Of a DNA stretch of 64,000 nt, positions 16,123 to 23,772 are shown in pieces. Within the stretch, counting starts at the first letter, position 1. The number at the start of each line of letters is the position of its first letter. Both the position numbers and the translations under genes were made by a program. This DNA comes from CAZVNZ01 sp964628515 (GTDB taxonomy: Bacteria; Bacillota; Clostridia; Christensenellales; Christensenellaceae), in assembly GCA_964628515.1 (NCBI GenBank), contig CAZVNZ010000013.1, positions 6,132 through 70,131 of the forward strand. The letters are read 5' to 3'. The notes under the pieces are model-generated. The model was not told the DNA's origin. It saw nothing but the letters and a program-made list of their open reading frames with translations, and searched no databases.

Positions 16123-17628
16123 CTACATTAAGGGGGCAAATAGTCGCAATATTGCCTCAAAAAACTTTACGAATATATTTTTATTTACTATTTGTTGCTC
16201 CTTGCATTCCTGCAAGGTATGCAAAAAGTCCTCTTTAATTTTTAACAGCTCTTTTGTTTTGTACTGCCACAAGCCACATTCAAAATTAAGGTAAAGGCTT
16301 CTGTAATCTGTATTTATTGTGCCTACTACTGCGTATTTATCGTCGCAAACAAAGTTTTTTGCGTGTATAAAACCGGGGGTGTACTCGTACACCTTAACAC
16401 CTGCACGCATAAGCTTATCGTAATTGGCACGAGTTATTAAAAACACTATTTTTTTATCCGGAATATGTGGGGTTATCATACGCACGTCCACACCGCTTTT
16501 TGCCGCTTCGCAAAGGGCATTCATAAAATTATCCCCAACCATAAAATAGGGGGATGTAAAGTATAAATAATCCTTAGCATTTGCAATCATATTGGTGTAT
16601 ACCGTTTCGCAAATGTTTTCCACATCAAAGGGGTTGTCGCAAAATGGCTGTACATAGCCTTCCTCCTTTTGCTCCTCTAACTCGTAAATATAATTTTCAA
16701 ACTCTGTTTTTTCTCCTGCAAAAAAGTCCCAGGACATTAAAAACATAGACAGATAAGCATAAGTAGCATACCCTTTTAGCATTATTGCACTATCCTTCCA
16801 TTTGCCAAAACGCATACGCTTGTTTATATATTCGTCTGCAAGGTTTGCACCTCCGCAAAATGAGGTATAGCCGTCTATTACCGTGATTTTTCTATGGTCT
16901 CTGTTATTAAACAGTGAGTCTACCGTCGGTTTGAATGGGTTGAAAATTGTGCATTTTATGCCTGCTTGTTTTATTATTTCGTTGTATTTATTTGGCAGAG
17001 TGTTCATGCAACCTAAATCGTCGTACATAAACCTAACCTCTACCCCCTCTTTAACTTTTTGCTTTAGTATATCGAAAATATCCCCCCACATCTCCCCTTC
17101 TTCCACAATAAAATACTCCATAAATATGTATTTTTTTGCTTTGCCCAGCTCTTCTTTCAGCCCTTCAAAAAAAGCCTCGCCCGTGGGATAGTAGTGGGTT
17201 TTTGTGTTTTCAAACACCGGATATCCGCTTACATTGTGTATATATCTGCTTTGCCGTGCGCCTTCCTCGTTTAAATCCATTTGTACATTGTATTTTTCTA
17301 TATTATCCTGTGTATAATCGTATGCATACGCGGAGTTTTTTAGCAACCTTTTGGTTGCGCCTGTTTGGGAAAACATTAGGTAAAACATCAGCCCCAAAAC
17401 GGGTACGGTTAGTATTAGTATTACCCAACTTATTTTGTAAGAAGCATTTTGGGTTTTGTTTGTAATGTATATTACTGTAATTAGTCCAAAAATTGTAAAC
17501 CCAAGTGCAAATATGTGAAAAACCTCGGATAAAAACATCACCAATAAAATTAGTAGCAGTGCTTGCAATCCCATTAGTACAAATAGTAATACCATTCTTG
17601 AAGTCAGTAAACGTAAAATCTTTTTCAT
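16123..17628 (-). CDS. cls: Cardiolipin synthase
   Basis: A 501-residue phospholipase D-family enzyme. Two N-terminal membrane segments (about residues 12-60) are followed by a soluble domain with two HKD motifs, HRKITVIDGYTSFCGG and HAKNFVCDDKYAVVGTINTD. It joins two phosphatidylglycerols into cardiolipin at the inner face of the membrane. AAAGGAGG precedes the ATG. It appears to head the transcription unit that continues into pyrB. Confidence 0.93.
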   Translation of the reverse strand: MKKILRLLTSRMVLLFVLMGLQALLLILLVMFLSEVFHIFALGFTIFGLITVIYITNKTQNASYKISWVILILTVPVLGLMFYLMFSQTGATKRLLKNSAYAYDYTQDNIEKYNVQMDLNEEGARQSRYIHNVSGYPVFENTKTHYYPTGEAFFEGLKEELGKAKKYIFMEYFIVEEGEMWGDIFDILKQKVKEGVEVRFMYDDLGCMNTLPNKYNEIIKQAGIKCTIFNPFKPTVDSLFNNRDHRKITVIDGYTSFCGGANLADEYINKRMRFGKWKDSAIMLKGYATYAYLSMFLMSWDFFAGEKTEFENYIYELEEQKEEGYVQPFCDNPFDVENICETVYTNMIANAKDYLYFTSPYFMVGDNFMNALCEAAKSGVDVRMITPHIPDKKIVFLITRANYDKLMRAGVKVYEYTPGFIHAKNFVCDDKYAVVGTINTDYRSLYLNFECGLWQYKTKELLKIKEDFLHTLQECKEQQIVNKNIFVKFFEAILRLFAPLM

Positions 17629-17652
17629 ATATACACCTCCTTTTATGCTATA

Positions 17653-17681
17653 ACTATATCACATAAAAAAATTCTAAACAA
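17653..17681 (-). promoter_or_regulatory. Promoter of the cls-pyrBI-argF-dgt unit
   Basis: Minus-strand TTGTTT and TATAGT, 17 bases apart, about 25 bases before the cls start. Confidence 0.5.
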
Positions 17682-17713
17682 GCAGATTTACTTATGGATA
17701 TTTGTTGTTTTAT

Positions 17714-17750
17714 AAAAAAAGAAATGCAATTTTTATCGCATTTCTTTTTT
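17714..17750 (-). terminator. Terminator downstream of trpB
   Basis: A stem of about 12 bp (AAAAAGAAATGC with its complement) that continues into TTTTTTT on the minus strand. Confidence 0.85.
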
Positions 17751-17763
17751 ACGTTTTTCATAA

Positions 17764-18984
17764 TCAGTCTTTTAAAAATTGTTCGCCCGTGCCGTAGTGC
17801 TCCACTACGTAATCTATGTCTTTATCTCCTCTGCCACTTAAATTAACAAGTATTGAGCCTATATGGTTTTCCTTTGCGTATTTAATTGCGTAGGCTACTG
17901 CGTGGGAGCTTTCTATTGCAGGTATTATACCCTCTAACCGAGACAACTTGAAAAATGCGTCCATCGCTTCTTCGTCCGTTGCGGTAACGTAGTTTATTCT
18001 GCCTTCATCCTTTAAAAAGGAATGCTCGGGTCCAACCGAGGGGTAGTCTAAACCGCTTGCTATTGAGTATACGGGGGCAGGCTCGCCTTTTTCGTCTTGC
18101 AACATTATACTGTTAAAGCCGTGCATAACCCCTTCTGAGCCAAATGTCATAGAGGCTGCGTGGTCTCCTAATTTTTCCCCTTTGCCTAAAGGCTCTACTC
18201 CATAAATTTCCACAGGGTCGTCTATAAAGGGTACAAACATGCCCATTGCATTACTGCCACCGCCTACGCAAGCGCAAATAGCATCGGGAAAATGCCCTGT
18301 CATCTCTAAAAATTGCTCTCTTGCCTCTTGACCCACTACCATTTGGAAGTCCCTTACCATCATGGGAAAGGGGTGCGGACCTACTGCGGAGCCTATGCAG
18401 TAAATGGCGTCTTTATAATCTCTTGCATATGCCTCAAATGCGGAGTCTACCGCCTCTTTTAGCGTTCTTGCACCAAATTTTACCGGCACAACCTTAGCGC
18501 CCAAAATTTCCATACGTGTTACATTTGGTGCTTGCTTTGCAATGTCTACCTCCCCCATGTGTATCTCGCATTCTAAGCCAAAAAATGCAGCCGCCGTTGC
18601 AAGCGCAACTCCGTGTTGCCCTGCCCCTGTTTCTGCAATCAATTTCTTTTTGCCCATATACTTTGCAAGTAAGCCCTCACCCATACAATGATTAAGTTTA
18701 TGAGCGCCTGTATGGTTTAAATCCTCTCTTTTAACGTAGATTTGCACCATGCCTAACTTTCTTGAAAGTCTTTCGCAATGGTAAACGGGGGTTGGTCTGC
18801 CTTGAAACTCCCTGCGTATACGCCTAAGCTCGCTAATAAATTGAGCGCTGTTACAAATTGTTTGGTATGCTTGTGTAATTTCTTCAAATGCGGGAATAAG
18901 CATATCGGGTAGATACGCACCGCCGTACTTGCCAAAATACCCTTCTTTATTGGGATAATTTTTTAAATATGTTTTATAATTCAT
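17764..18984 (-). CDS. trpB: Tryptophan synthase beta chain
   Basis: A 406-residue PLP enzyme of the TrpB1 type that condenses indole with L-serine. NHTGAHKLNH carries the PLP lysine (Lys96). ETGAGQHGVALATAAA contains the catalytic glutamate and CVGGGSNAMGMF the phosphate loop. The usual NN after HKI is replaced by LNH here. No trpA or other trp gene is present; instead it is downstream of a phosphoglycerate mutase-like gene by 28 bases. It may salvage indole or pair with a TrpA encoded elsewhere. Confidence 0.95.
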   Translation of the reverse strand: MNYKTYLKNYPNKEGYFGKYGGAYLPDMLIPAFEEITQAYQTICNSAQFISELRRIRREFQGRPTPVYHCERLSRKLGMVQIYVKREDLNHTGAHKLNHCMGEGLLAKYMGKKKLIAETGAGQHGVALATAAAFFGLECEIHMGEVDIAKQAPNVTRMEILGAKVVPVKFGARTLKEAVDSAFEAYARDYKDAIYCIGSAVGPHPFPMMVRDFQMVVGQEAREQFLEMTGHFPDAICACVGGGSNAMGMFVPFIDDPVEIYGVEPLGKGEKLGDHAASMTFGSEGVMHGFNSIMLQDEKGEPAPVYSIASGLDYPSVGPEHSFLKDEGRINYVTATDEEAMDAFFKLSRLEGIIPAIESSHAVAYAIKYAKENHIGSILVNLSGRGDKDIDYVVEHYGTGEQFLKD

Positions 18985-19012
18985 TTTATGTTACCTCTTA
19001 ATTAATTAGTTT

Positions 19013-20161
19013 TTACATTGCAAGTAAGTCTCTTGCATTTATTAAATAATTTTGCTTACCACAATCTTTTTCGCAAAAGATACCGTAGCTTTCGTATTTA
19101 GTTTTACTGTCAAAATGTATAAACGGCACCGGGGCACCTCCGTGGGCTCCCGTATCTGCAAAGGTGAAGTGGTCTGAGGCAACGTTTAGCGTATAATCGT
19201 CGTTGATGCTTTCCAAAAAGTCTTTGATAAAGTATTTATCCGTTTCTTCTATGGCTACAACTTTTTTTTCTACTTGCAACTCGTGGCTTAAGTCGTCCGT
19301 TTCTTGCAGGTGTATGTATATATTATCGTACTCTTTTACTGCCTGTATGGATTTTTTTAGCTTTTCTCCTAAAAAATCTTTGTATGTCCGGTCCTCTCTT
19401 ATTGTTTCCACAATTTTTATATCTGCAATTTTTGCTATACCGTCAAGAAGTAAGGTCTCTGCTAAAATAATCTTTCCATTGTTTTCACCTTTTAAATGCG
19501 GGGCTACCGAAGCGCCCCATAGCCAAGTGCCGTTTACCTCAGCACCGGTGGAAAAATTACTTAGCCAACCATAGCTTTCCTTCATAAGTTTATAAAAAAA
19601 GCCCTCTTTGGAGTCAAAGTCCAAAATTTTACCGATTTGTTGCCCAATAACATCGTGGGCAGGGGGTAAATTTAGAGGGTACTGTTTTTTTCCGTTTTTG
19701 ATGATTAGAATGTTTCTAAAAGAGCCTGCGTGTATAAACTCCATATCCGGTTTATTAAACACTTTTTCTTTCAGCATTTCGTGTATGGGTAGTGCTATTT
19801 GTGTTTCTACCTCGTTTGCGCTGTAACTTTTTATGCAAGACTCCTCAAATGTAGCCCCCTCAAAAGTAACAAAATTACATCTTATGTATAAATCTTCGGG
19901 GTTAATGGATAGGTTTAGACTTGCCGCCTCTAAAACGGCACGACCTTTGTAGGTTGATGGGTCAAACCCAAGCAAACTTAAATTGCCCACAGCGCTTCCA
20001 ACTTCCAGCCCCGTAGGTATTGTGTTTACCAATCCGCTTTTAGATTTACTAAAAAGCTTATTTAGATGTGGTTTGTTTGCATATTCCAGCGGTGTTTTTT
20101 CGTCTAATACAGAGTATGCCCTGTCTGCAACACCGTCAAGAACAATGGTTATCTTCTTCAT
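19013..20161 (-). CDS. Archaeal-type cofactor-independent phosphoglycerate mutase (or homoserine-kinase-like relative)
   Basis: A 382-residue member of the alkaline phosphatase superfamily, ApgM branch. Metal-site elements are the N-terminal VLDGVAD, the SAVGNLSLLG stretch with the nucleophile region, and the C-terminal SDHFTFADTGAHGGAPVPF. The family interconverts 2- and 3-phosphoglycerate. Some bacterial members are annotated instead as a proposed homoserine kinase, and I cannot separate these by eye. It starts an operon with trpB; a serine/threonine-side metabolic link would fit either assignment. Confidence 0.8.
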   Translation of the reverse strand: MKKITIVLDGVADRAYSVLDEKTPLEYANKPHLNKLFSKSKSGLVNTIPTGLEVGSAVGNLSLLGFDPSTYKGRAVLEAASLNLSINPEDLYIRCNFVTFEGATFEESCIKSYSANEVETQIALPIHEMLKEKVFNKPDMEFIHAGSFRNILIIKNGKKQYPLNLPPAHDVIGQQIGKILDFDSKEGFFYKLMKESYGWLSNFSTGAEVNGTWLWGASVAPHLKGENNGKIILAETLLLDGIAKIADIKIVETIREDRTYKDFLGEKLKKSIQAVKEYDNIYIHLQETDDLSHELQVEKKVVAIEETDKYFIKDFLESINDDYTLNVASDHFTFADTGAHGGAPVPFIHFDSKTKYESYGIFCEKDCGKQNYLINARDLLAM

Positions 20162-20185
20162 ATCGTCTCCATTCTATCCGAAAAT

Positions 20186-20214
20186 ATTATATGCTATTTT
20201 GGTATAAATTACAA
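20186..20214 (-). promoter_or_regulatory. Promoter of the apgM-like/trpB operon
   Basis: Minus-strand TTGTAA and perfect TATAAT with 17-base spacing, about 25 bases before the start codon. Confidence 0.7.
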
Positions 20215-20334
20215 TAGTTTTTTTATTTTCCTACCTGTAATGTCATTTGCATTTGTATTCTCTTATTATATTAATTAAAGTATTATGAAATATTTATTAC
20301 ATCTTCATTAACTGAGTATATTAAATTTTTTTTG

Positions 20335-20343
20335 TGCTATACT
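20335..20343 (+). promoter_or_regulatory. Extended -10 promoter of the small lipoprotein gene
   Basis: TGCTATACT with no clear -35; the leader would be about 60 bases. Confidence 0.45.
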
Positions 20344-20412
20344 GTTTTTAAGTAAATATTAAATATAGAAACTATTAATTATTTAAAACCAATAATTAGG
20401 AGGCAGAACAAA

Positions 20413-20643
20413 ATGAAAAAAATTCAGATTATTTTTTTAGTTGCTTTAGCTATGCTTTTTTGCTTAACAGCATTAGCCGGCTGTACCGAAAGGAAGGAAG
20501 AGGCAGAACAATATTCTTCGCCTGAAAACAACGGTATGCAAAGCGGTGCTAAAGTAACAGTAAGAACAAATAGCGATGGGCAAAAGGTAACCACCTATAA
20601 AAACCCCGACGGTAGTGGAGGAGGTAGCATAGAACTAACATAA
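20413..20643 (+). CDS. Small predicted lipoprotein
   Basis: A 76-residue protein with a textbook lipoprotein signal ending in TALAGC (Cys24). The mature part of about 50 residues is hydrophilic and ends in a Gly/Ser-rich segment, NPDGSGGGSIELT. AGGAGG lies upstream of the ATG, and a strong terminator follows, so it is a stand-alone gene. I recognise no domain and assign no function. Confidence 0.8.
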   Translation: MKKIQIIFLVALAMLFCLTALAGCTERKEEAEQYSSPENNGMQSGAKVTVRTNSDGQKVTTYKNPDGSGGGSIELT

Positions 20644-20705
20644 TTTTAAAAATACGTATATGTTTAAAATTTTAGGTACTTCTTGTTTTTAGTACTATAT
20701 GCTAT

Positions 20706-20749
20706 GCAGTAAAATCTTATATGTTTGTATGATTTTACTGCTTTTTTTA
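20706..20749 (+). terminator. Terminator after the small lipoprotein gene
   Basis: A perfect 11-bp stem, GCAGTAAAATC with its complement, a 14-base loop and seven T residues. Confidence 0.9.
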
Positions 20750-20817
20750 TTTAAACAAAATAGTATTATTTTCCTACCTATGCTATAATTAAAAAAACTG
20801 TTTTTAGTGAGGTATGT

Positions 20818-22176
20818 ATGAATATTTGTGTAATAAACGGAAGTCCCAAAGGCGAAAACAGCATAACTTTGCAATCGGTGGTATATTTGCAAAAGCACTT
20901 CCCCAAAGACACCTTTGAAGTATTTAATGTGGGGCATATAAATGCTTACGAAAAAAGCGAGAATATGCTAAAAGTGCTAAACTGCCTAAAGTACTGCGAG
21001 CTAATTTTGTTTGCCTACCCTGTATACACCTTTGTTGCCCCATACCAACTCCACAGATTTATAGAGCTGCTAAAAGAGCAGAATATCACATTTTTAAAGG
21101 GAAAATGCGTGGCTCAAATTACAACCTCCAAGCACTTTTTTGATTACACCGCCCACAGATTTATAGAAGAAAACTGTAAGGATATGCAACTATTCCCCCT
21201 AAAACCGCTAAGTGCGGATATGGACGATTTACTTAAAAAAGAAGGCAGAGTAGCACTTATTGACTACTTTAACTACATAAAATTTGCGATGTTTAACACA
21301 GCCCAATCTTTTAAGGAGGCAACAGCCTTCGATTACGTTTACCATCACCCTAAAAGTCATACTGAGATGGCAGAAAAGAAAGAGGATTTTGATACGGTGC
21401 TAATAACCGATTTAGGCGACACCGACACCTCCCTTAAAAATATGATAGACGGGTTTGTTAGGGTTTACCCCTATAAAGTACGGATTATTAACCTTAAGGA
21501 TTTAATAATAAAATCCGGTTGTTTGGGGTGTTTTGGGTGTGCGGTTACGGAAAAATGTGTAATAAACGACGGTTTTGATGCTTTTTTGCGAGGGCAGATA
21601 CAAAATGCGGATGTACGAATTATTGCCGCCACCATTAAAGACCATTTTTTAGGCACTAACTTTAAAAAATTTGATGACAGACAGTTTTGCAACGGGCACC
21701 GCACGGTAAATATGGGGCAACCCGTTGGGTACATTTTAAACGGAGAATACTCTAAAAACAGCAATTTAAAAGATATTTTGGAGGGCAGAGCAGACGTTGG
21801 ACGTAACTTTTTTGCAGGCGTTGCCACAAGCGAAAGTAAGGACAGCACCCAAACCTACGACAGTTTAGAGGCGCTGGCTCTAACTTTAGCCTACGGGATA
21901 GAAAACAAGCCAAAACTACCCCAAAACTTTTTGGGCGTTGGCGGTATGAAAATATTTAGAGATTTAATATACGTAATGCGTGGTTTAATGAAGGCAGATC
22001 ACAAATTCTACAAGGAAAACAACTTTTACGACTTCCCCCAAAAGCAAAAAAGCACCCTTTTAAAAATGCAGTTGGTGGGCGCTTTGCTTGCAAATAAAGC
22101 CATTGCCAAAAAGGCTTCTAAATTTATGGGTGATGCCATACTTAAGCCTTATAAAAAGGCTATTATGGAGGATTGA
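20818..22176 (+). CDS. Two-domain flavodoxin-like NAD(P)H/FMN oxidoreductase
   Basis: A 452-residue protein that appears to hold two flavodoxin-fold units. The first opens with the FMN loop INGSPKGENSITLQS and has a typical AYPVYTFVAP segment. The second, from about residue 192, carries GCLGCFGCAVTEKCVINDGFD, the Cys-rich signature of iron-sulfur flavoprotein/NADPH-FMN reductase families. The last 80 residues are basic and helical. It is probably cytoplasmic and involved in flavin-based electron transfer or quinone/nitro reduction; the substrate is unknown. It lies alone on the plus strand. Confidence 0.82.
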   Translation: MNICVINGSPKGENSITLQSVVYLQKHFPKDTFEVFNVGHINAYEKSENMLKVLNCLKYCELILFAYPVYTFVAPYQLHRFIELLKEQNITFLKGKCVAQITTSKHFFDYTAHRFIEENCKDMQLFPLKPLSADMDDLLKKEGRVALIDYFNYIKFAMFNTAQSFKEATAFDYVYHHPKSHTEMAEKKEDFDTVLITDLGDTDTSLKNMIDGFVRVYPYKVRIINLKDLIIKSGCLGCFGCAVTEKCVINDGFDAFLRGQIQNADVRIIAATIKDHFLGTNFKKFDDRQFCNGHRTVNMGQPVGYILNGEYSKNSNLKDILEGRADVGRNFFAGVATSESKDSTQTYDSLEALALTLAYGIENKPKLPQNFLGVGGMKIFRDLIYVMRGLMKADHKFYKENNFYDFPQKQKSTLLKMQLVGALLANKAIAKKASKFMGDAILKPYKKAIMED

Positions 22177-22186
22177 TTTTGGGGGC

Positions 22187-22218
22187 AAAAAAACTTCTTG
22201 GACTGCTTAAGGCAAGAA
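22187..22218 (-). terminator. Terminator after the ireB-ruvX-DUF1292 operon
   Basis: A TTCTTG/CAAGAA stem with a 12-base loop, followed on the minus strand by GTTTTTTT. The stem is short. Confidence 0.55.
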
Positions 22219-22225
22219 TAAAAAA

Positions 22226-22522
22226 TCAACTTACAGGATTCTCTTCCTCTTCGTCTTCATCCTCATAATAAAGCTCTTGGAATATATTCCACAGACTTTC
22301 TAATTCCTCTTCCGTTTCTATGGGCAGGTACACTTCTCCGTTTTCCTCGTCCTCTTCTATACGCATAATAAGCACTTCCCCTTCCTCGAAATCTTGAAAC
22401 TTGCCTATGGGTGTAAACGCAATAAAAAACTCATCTTCTACTTCAAAGGTAAGCAGATGCTCAAATTCTATTTTGTTGCCGTCCTCGTCTAACATTTCTA
22501 TTTTGGTTATTTCTTCGCTCAT
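22226..22522 (-). CDS. DUF1292 protein (YrzB-like)
   Basis: A 98-residue, highly acidic cytoplasmic protein ending in a Glu/Asp-rich tail. The pattern (short beta-rich core, MLDEDGNKIEFEHLLTFE opening, I-M-R-I-E-E-D-E segment) matches the DUF1292 family. In many Firmicutes this gene follows ireB and ruvX, exactly as here. Molecular function is unknown. AGAGGAG precedes the ATG. Confidence 0.9.
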   Translation of the reverse strand: MSEEITKIEMLDEDGNKIEFEHLLTFEVEDEFFIAFTPIGKFQDFEEGEVLIMRIEEDEENGEVYLPIETEEELESLWNIFQELYYEDEDEEEENPVS

Positions 22523-22539
22523 TAGTTTTCTCCTCTTTA

Positions 22540-22953
22540 TTATAATATAGAATCCATATACCCTTGAAGTATATAAACCGCCGCAATTTTATCTATGTTT
22601 TCTTTTACTTTTTTTCTTTTGGTTTCTAATTGATGCAGGGTAGCTTTTGCACTCTTGGTGGTTAGGCGCTCGTCCCAAAAAATTACTTTTAGTCCGCTGA
22701 TATTTTCTAATTCTAAAGCAAAATCTCTAACCTTTTGTGCTTGAAAACCTTCCGAGCCATCCATGTTTTTTGGAAGACCGCACACAATTTTAGTTACGTT
22801 TTGCTCTTTTATTAAATTGCAAAAATAAGAAGCATCGCCCTCGTTTTGCGTTCTTGTGTAAGTGGGCAACCCTTGTGCTGTTATATTTAATAAATCGGAA
22901 ACTGCTATTCCTATGCGTTTATCTCCAACATCTAAACCTAATGTTCTACCCAT
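22540..22953 (-). CDS. ruvX: RuvX/YqgF pre-16S rRNA nuclease (Holliday junction resolvase-like)
   Basis: A 137-residue RNase H-fold protein. LGLDVGDKRIGIAVSD opens the catalytic core, GLPKNMDGSEG follows, and FWDERLTTKSA holds the second acidic cluster. Family members process the 5' end of 16S rRNA and were earlier proposed as junction resolvases. The ATG overlaps the ireB stop by one base (TAATG), so the longer in-frame reading upstream is rejected. Confidence 0.94.
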   Translation of the reverse strand: MGRTLGLDVGDKRIGIAVSDLLNITAQGLPTYTRTQNEGDASYFCNLIKEQNVTKIVCGLPKNMDGSEGFQAQKVRDFALELENISGLKVIFWDERLTTKSAKATLHQLETKRKKVKENIDKIAAVYILQGYMDSIL

Positions 22954-23207
22954 TAGATTTGGTTGATGTAGGAGCTTACAAGCTCTTCTAAAAGCTCGTC
23001 CCTGTCTATGCTTGTAATTAGAGAACGCACGTTTTTGTAGCCTGTTATGTAGGTTGGGTCTCCCGATACTATGTAGCCTATAAGCTGGTTTACAGGGTCG
23101 TAACCCTTCTCCCTCATTGCTTCGCACACAATACGAATAATACCTCTAACAGGGTTTTCAAGCTCTTTATCGAAGTTAAACTTCATGGTTTCGTCAAAAT
23201 CTGCCAT
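22953..23207 (-). CDS. ireB: IreB-family regulatory phosphoprotein (UPF0297)
   Basis: An 84-residue protein from the ATG giving MADFDETMKF, which follows GGGAG; an earlier in-frame ATG without a site would add nine residues. The MKFNFD start and YDPVNQLIGYIVSGDPTYITGY core are diagnostic of IreB. In enterococci it is a target of the Ser/Thr kinase IreK and influences cephalosporin tolerance; a phosphorylatable TMKF threonine is present. The usual upstream neighbour alaS is absent here. Confidence 0.93.
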   Translation of the reverse strand: MADFDETMKFNFDKELENPVRGIIRIVCEAMREKGYDPVNQLIGYIVSGDPTYITGYKNVRSLITSIDRDELLEELVSSYINQI

Positions 23208-23256
23208 TTTTTCTCCCATACTCTCTGTATACACCTAAATTTTTAAATTTATTAAG

Positions 23257-23289
23257 CAAGTCATTTCCCTTGTAATAGAAAATGACTTG
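23257..23289 (-). ncRNA. Stem-loop in the ireB leader RNA
   Basis: A 10-bp stem (CAAGTCATTT with AAATGACTTG) with a 13-base loop lies between the promoter and ireB. There is no T-run after it, so it is not a simple terminator. It may stabilise or regulate the leader; no riboswitch class is recognised. Confidence 0.4.
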
Positions 23290-23338
23290 TCTTATTATTA
23301 CTTTCAATACTATGTACTGAACTTACTCTATATTTAAA

Positions 23339-23367
23339 ATTATACAATATGCGAGGTTGGTTGTAAA
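23339..23367 (-). promoter_or_regulatory. Promoter of the ireB operon
   Basis: Minus-strand TTTACA and perfect TATAAT with 17-base spacing. The leader is about 125 bases. Confidence 0.7.
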
Positions 23368-23384
23368 CCTTTTTACCCCTAAAA

Positions 23385-23753
23385 TTATTTTTGCTCGGAT
23401 AATACCTTTTGCAGAGCCGCTTTTAGCGCATCTTCCGCAAGTAAGGAGCAATGCACCTTTTCTGCCGGCATACCGCCTAACTCCTCTACAATATCGTTTT
23501 TGGTTAGCTTAAGCGCCTCATTTATGGTTTTGCCCTTTACCATATCCGTAAGCACACTGGAGCTTGCTATTGCCGCCGCACAGCCGTATGTTTGGAAAGT
23601 AATATCTTTTATTACATCTCCCTCTATCTTTAAATATACCGTGGTGGTGTCTCCGCATTGAGGACTGCCTGCCTCTCCTATTATATCCGCATCATCCATA
23701 ATACCTACGTTGTGTGGTTCTTGAAAGTGCTTTATTAATTTTTCCGAATACAT
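23385..23753 (-). CDS. iscU: IscU/NifU-type Fe-S cluster scaffold
   Basis: A 122-residue scaffold protein on which [2Fe-2S] clusters are assembled with sulfur from the cysteine desulfurase encoded directly upstream. The three cluster cysteines are visible as Cys33 (PQCGD), Cys58 (YGCAAA) and Cys102 (VHCSLL). The region corresponds to the N-terminal NifU domain only, as in IscU. AAAGGAG precedes the ATG. It probably supplies the many Fe-S proteins of the hydrogenase block. Confidence 0.95.
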   Translation of the reverse strand: MYSEKLIKHFQEPHNVGIMDDADIIGEAGSPQCGDTTTVYLKIEGDVIKDITFQTYGCAAAIASSSVLTDMVKGKTINEALKLTKNDIVEELGGMPAEKVHCSLLAEDALKAALQKVLSEQK

Positions 23754-23772
23754 ATTATTTCTCCTTTTTTGT

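Noticed and set aside
22954..23127. N-terminal extension of RuvX
   Set aside because: It would lie entirely within ireB and is basic and unlike the family; the TAATG overlap gives a better start.
23208..23338. T-box leader before ireB
   Set aside because: No T-box sequence or specifier-loop arrangement is recognisable, and alaS is absent.
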